A stretch of DNA of 64,000 bases from Hetaerina americana (taxonomy: Eukaryota > Arthropoda > Insecta > Odonata > Calopterygidae): assembly GCA_022747635.1 (NCBI GenBank), contig JAKTNV010000005.1:88849969-88913968 (forward strand). Reading direction: 5' to 3'. The notes under the pieces were generated by a model that saw nothing but the letters and a program-made list of their open reading frames with translations, had not been told where the DNA came from and searched no databases. Position numbers and translations under genes: made by a program. Of this stretch, positions 61,080-64,000 are shown in pieces. Every line of letters begins with the position of its first letter. Position 1 is the stretch's first letter.

Positions 61080-62050
61080 CAGAGTTGCACCCACGTACAT
61101 GTGCTTGAAAGAGGGGAAGATATCGAATGCCCTGAAGAAAACGAAGTCTGCAATGCCATTATGAAACTGAAGGATAGTATAGTCGTCTTTGTCAGTGGTC
61201 TTCAAGCAGATTTCCTTAAGAGAGGAAGATGTGAGCAGTTGTGAACTTAGGTTGGCAAAACGTGTCAAGAAAGATATTCCAAATGGATGGTGTGTAGAGG
61301 TATTATGTCTCATACGCAAATTAGGTGACCTCCTAACTTGTTCTAACAATAGAGGAATTACTCTTCTGCCTACTCCAAACAAACTTCAATCGAATTTAAT
61401 ATCCCAAAGGCTACTCCCATTTGTTGCGAAGGAAATGGGAGCATACCTGTGTTGTTTTAGAAAATATAAATCCACGGCTGGTCTACTACTCATGAAAGTA
61501 AGCATCAGAGAAAACAAGGATTTTAATAGCTGTACGCATGAATTGCCCATAGAATTCAAAATTCGTAAGAATGTGTTAACTGAGTAGAACTTCACGAAGG
61601 GATCGCAAAACTTGGAATTCATCCCTAGCCATGGAAAACACCAATTCGTCCGGTATTGACTCATGCCTCAGAACCGCAGGTAAGGAGATATGAAAGAAAA
61701 ATTTTAAGTTAGATGAGTGGCCGTGCGAGAGAAAGAAATCCATAGTGGATACGAATTGGCCATAAGCTGGAGTAAAGGACCTCGCTTGTACTAAAAGACA
61801 TGTAATCAGCAAGGCTAAGATGGGCTGGTCATGTAATGGTACAAGTTAAGATGAAGAAGTTCTTTCCAAGGAAGTGCTTACATTGCAGACAGTTGGAAGA
61901 AGAGATGGAGGGCCGAGATGGTATGATGGAGTGAGTAGCGATGCCAGGGGATCCTGAGTAGGTAGGACGCTGCTTTCCGGAAAGAAGGGAATGGTGAAAG
62001 ATTCTAGGGGAGGCCATGGTCCAGTGATAATGGGTTCTGGAGCCATGGAC
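61080..62050 (+). mobile_element. Decayed LINE reverse transcriptase, not of the RTE family above
   Basis: The plus strand reads 'ENEVCNAIMKLKDSIVVF' and 'GLQADFLKRG' (61125-61230), then in the frame 61189-61587 'CSNNRGITLLPTPNKLQSNL' and 'AYLCCFRKYKSTA'. These are the palm-entry blocks of a non-LTR reverse transcriptase (usually C.NYRGI.LL...K, G...GFR..RST). The C-terminal 'KARMGWSCNG' near 61820 corresponds to the common LRWAGHV block, followed by 'QTVGRRDGGPRWYDGV'. The YADD box is lost to a deletion between about 61590 and 61800. Confidence 0.72.
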
Positions 62051-62244
62051 GATGAAGGTGAAGTTTAAGGTAATGAAATCCAGTTTATCGTTTATCTTCA
62101 GTTTTGTTACACGAAGTCTATTAAAGTTTTTTGCCAACTTAACTTGGAATAACTTTTTGCTCCGTACCAGTTGAATAACAACCAGCGAGGGCCCCATGGC
62201 GAGAACTGGAGGCAAACCGTGTCTATATTTCGCCTGCGACGACA

Positions 62245-62960
62245 CTTGACGCATGAACGTGCTACGCAAGAGGAGACCAATTTTCAACTTCTCATGCTTG
62301 TACTTCCTACCATGCATTCCGTCTATTCTTTTCCTCGCTCGCCAAATATTCTCTCCTCTCCCAGTTTTTGACAATCCGTTGACCGTAAACATGCCCAACG
62401 TCCACTTTACCTGTCTCTCTTTTTCACTCCCAACAACTATCTTTCTTCTCCAACCTTACCTCCCGTAAATACCCAGCATGCACAATTCCAACATACGAGT
62501 ATGTTGGGGGGATCGAGATGGTGCGGGGGCTAACGTACTGGCTTCCCACCCTGAGGGCGCGGGTTCAAATCCCGGCGGTGTTGAATATTTTTCAGAGGTA
62601 TCTCGATCCCTACTTGAGGTGCTTTGTGGAGGGCACTTTGAGTGAGTACGGCGTCCGTCGGATGGGACGTTAAGCTGCGGACCCCTTGGCGCCTTTCGTA
62701 AAGAGTAGGCTAATGCCGACGCCGGGTTTCTCTCCACCCTTCATCCTTTCCTGTCCATCCCCTATGGCGCAAATGACCTTAGCTGTCGGTCGCCTCCCCT
62801 AAAAACTACTACTACTACTACTACGAGTATGTTCATTTCTTTTCTTTCTTCCATACACCCATATCTTAAAAGCATCCCGTCTATGCTTCTTCTCGCCCCA
62901 TAGCGATCAAGTTTCCCAACCGAACAAAACTTCGCTCCCGTTCAAAGTTATCACTATGAT
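62245..62960 (-). mobile_element. RTE LINE remnant split by a SINE
   Basis: On the minus strand, 62960-62834 translates with frameshifts as the 'RRDAFKIWVYGRK' region and 62390-62250 as the ORF end ('GLSKTGRGENIW', 'DGMHGRKYKHEKLK'). They are separated by the SINE at 62506-62821. Strongly decayed. Confidence 0.6.
62506..62821 (+). mobile_element. tRNA-headed SINE with (ACT)n tail and 12-bp target-site duplication
   Basis: This 316-bp unit starts with a tRNA-like head: an A-box-like 'gggctaacgtactggc' at 62526-62541 and a consensus B box GGTTCAAATCC at 62562-62572. A body shared with 3552-3877 follows, then a tail of six ACT repeats. Flanking direct repeats TACGAGTATGTT at 62494-62505 and 62822-62833 are perfect, showing target-primed insertion. 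The copy is full length by comparison with the headless copy at 3552-3877. The partner LINE that supplies the machinery is unknown. Confidence 0.85.
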
Positions 62961-64000
62961 CGTATCGTTAAATGAATAAAAAATCATGTAAACATTCGTC
63001 GATGAGTATATGGAACGCACTCTGGCAGCGGTGTAGATTTCGATTCATGTTAGTCATTTTCCCAGATGAGTGATCTTCACTTTCTTCAAGGAAGAGAACC
63101 CTGAGGGAAGACCTATAGGAGCATATGGTGTGTCTCTTGTCAAGGATCTTGAGATTATTCTAAAAAAAATACTTGAAACACTACTCCTGTGCACGCAATC
63201 CAATGCGATCCAAAAATGTCTTTTATACTTCGCGAATCAGCAATCGTAGATAGGCGCTAAAAGGTGCGGGGGCGATAGTCTAGACTAGTCTTCATGTTTT
63301 GCTGAATTCCTTATGGGAGACTGTCAAGGTGCTAAAAATGCGATGGAAGATCGAAAGATCCTTATTTTGTTTGCCGTAATACCCTGAGTAATGTACTCAT
63401 TTTATCCATTGTCCTATATTGTTCATTGACTACGTCTTCACAATTTCTATCCTTGAATCTTAAGGGATTTTTTCCGATTTGCATTTATACGAAAAAGTTT
63501 GCTAGCCGGGATACTCTTCAGTGGTTTCAAGCGGAGGATAAGCCTCCCGAGGACGAGATCGGATTGCTAAGGTGGATGATTCAGAGTTCGTCAACCCCCG
63601 GTGGTAAATACCGCGAGCACATCTTCCTGCACACGTCCGCATTGGTTTTTCGATTTACTGCACACGAAATAGAAAGTGTTTCGCGATGCGCGGTAGTGAT
63701 TTACTGTGATCCCGAAATAAAATTGTTCTTGCGTTGTCTTATTTAAGAAGTAGGCGGAAGGACTCTCGCCGTCTTCCTTCGTGTGTCAGCATGCATCTTA
63801 ACTTCATTTATAGCCGAGAGATGTACCGAGGAACCCATTATATTGCGTTCGAAGTTGGTCGGCACCGCCAGAGATCTCATCGCCCTGCATCTCCCGATGC
63901 CACTTCGTGCTCGTCGATCGGTCGTCAATGGGGAGGGTCGGCAGTGCCCTTGATTCCCATCCCCTGGGATTTTCTATCCCAGATCCCTTGTATGGAGAGT
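62961..64000. other. Non-coding DNA, no gene recognised
   Basis: A 106-codon plus-strand frame at 63426-63746 has no recognisable domain. The last 250 bp are GC-richer and could approach another gene beyond the window. Confidence 0.4.

Noticed and set aside
1..64000. CRISPR array, operon, bacterial promoters or phage attachment sites
   Set aside because: No regularly spaced direct repeats and no compact gene clusters. The spliced gene and the insect-type transposons point to a eukaryotic nuclear genome.

Overview
The window looks like a piece of an AT-rich insect genome. The evidence is one spliced, secreted-type GMC oxidoreductase gene of the insect glucose-dehydrogenase group, a repeat population typical of insects (RTE, jockey-like and Penelope-like retroelements, mariner and piggyBac DNA transposons, tRNA-headed SINEs), long (AT)n microsatellites, and no prokaryotic gene organisation. 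The insect order cannot be read from the sequence with confidence.

Only one gene is well supported. It lies on the minus strand, with exon 1 at 44199-43912 and exon 2 at 37617-36037, separated by a 6.3 kb intron. Joined in phase 0 they give a 622-residue protein with an N-terminal hydrophobic segment, an FAD-binding GxGxxG motif, both GMC signatures and the C-terminal catalytic His/Asn region. Its intron holds a decayed RTE LINE 3' end, and a mariner copy sits about 0.5 kb upstream of its start codon.

The rest is mostly repeat remnants in unassigned AT-rich DNA. Region by region: 3.5-5.5 kb, a SINE inserted in an RTE LINE; 6.4-8.0 kb, a piggyBac remnant mixed with inverted Penelope-like pieces; 8.4-9.06 kb, nested inverted repeats around (AT)n; 11.56-12.31 kb, an internally deleted mariner with intact terminal repeats; 13.6 kb, the first copy of an unclassified dispersed repeat (others near 24.5, 32.7, 32.9 and 53.8 kb); 15.0-16.3 kb, an RTE copy with its centre deleted; 21.3-22.0 kb, a jockey-like LINE 3' half; 27.9-28.7 kb, RTE; 35.2-35.7 kb, a palindromic microsatellite; 36.0-44.2 kb, the GMC gene; 44.7-45.35 kb, a second mariner copy; 46.5-49.1 kb, RTE pieces; 51.6-52.9 kb, RTE; 54.8-55.06 kb, a perfect 98-bp-arm palindrome bounded by a 15-bp direct repeat; 59.2-60.45 kb, a GC-rich island; 61.1-62.05 kb, another LINE; 62.2-63.0 kb, an RTE remnant split by a SINE with a clean target-site duplication.

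I did not find a new multi-gene system. The observations most worth following are at the level of mobile elements: a mariner deletion derivative present twice with the same breakpoint and no visible difference; a SINE family with an (ACT)n tail seen twice inside RTE LINEs; a small hairpin at the 3' end of the RTE family that recurs in several copies; a perfect palindrome with target-site-like flanks; and two large inverted structures centred on (AT)n tracts.
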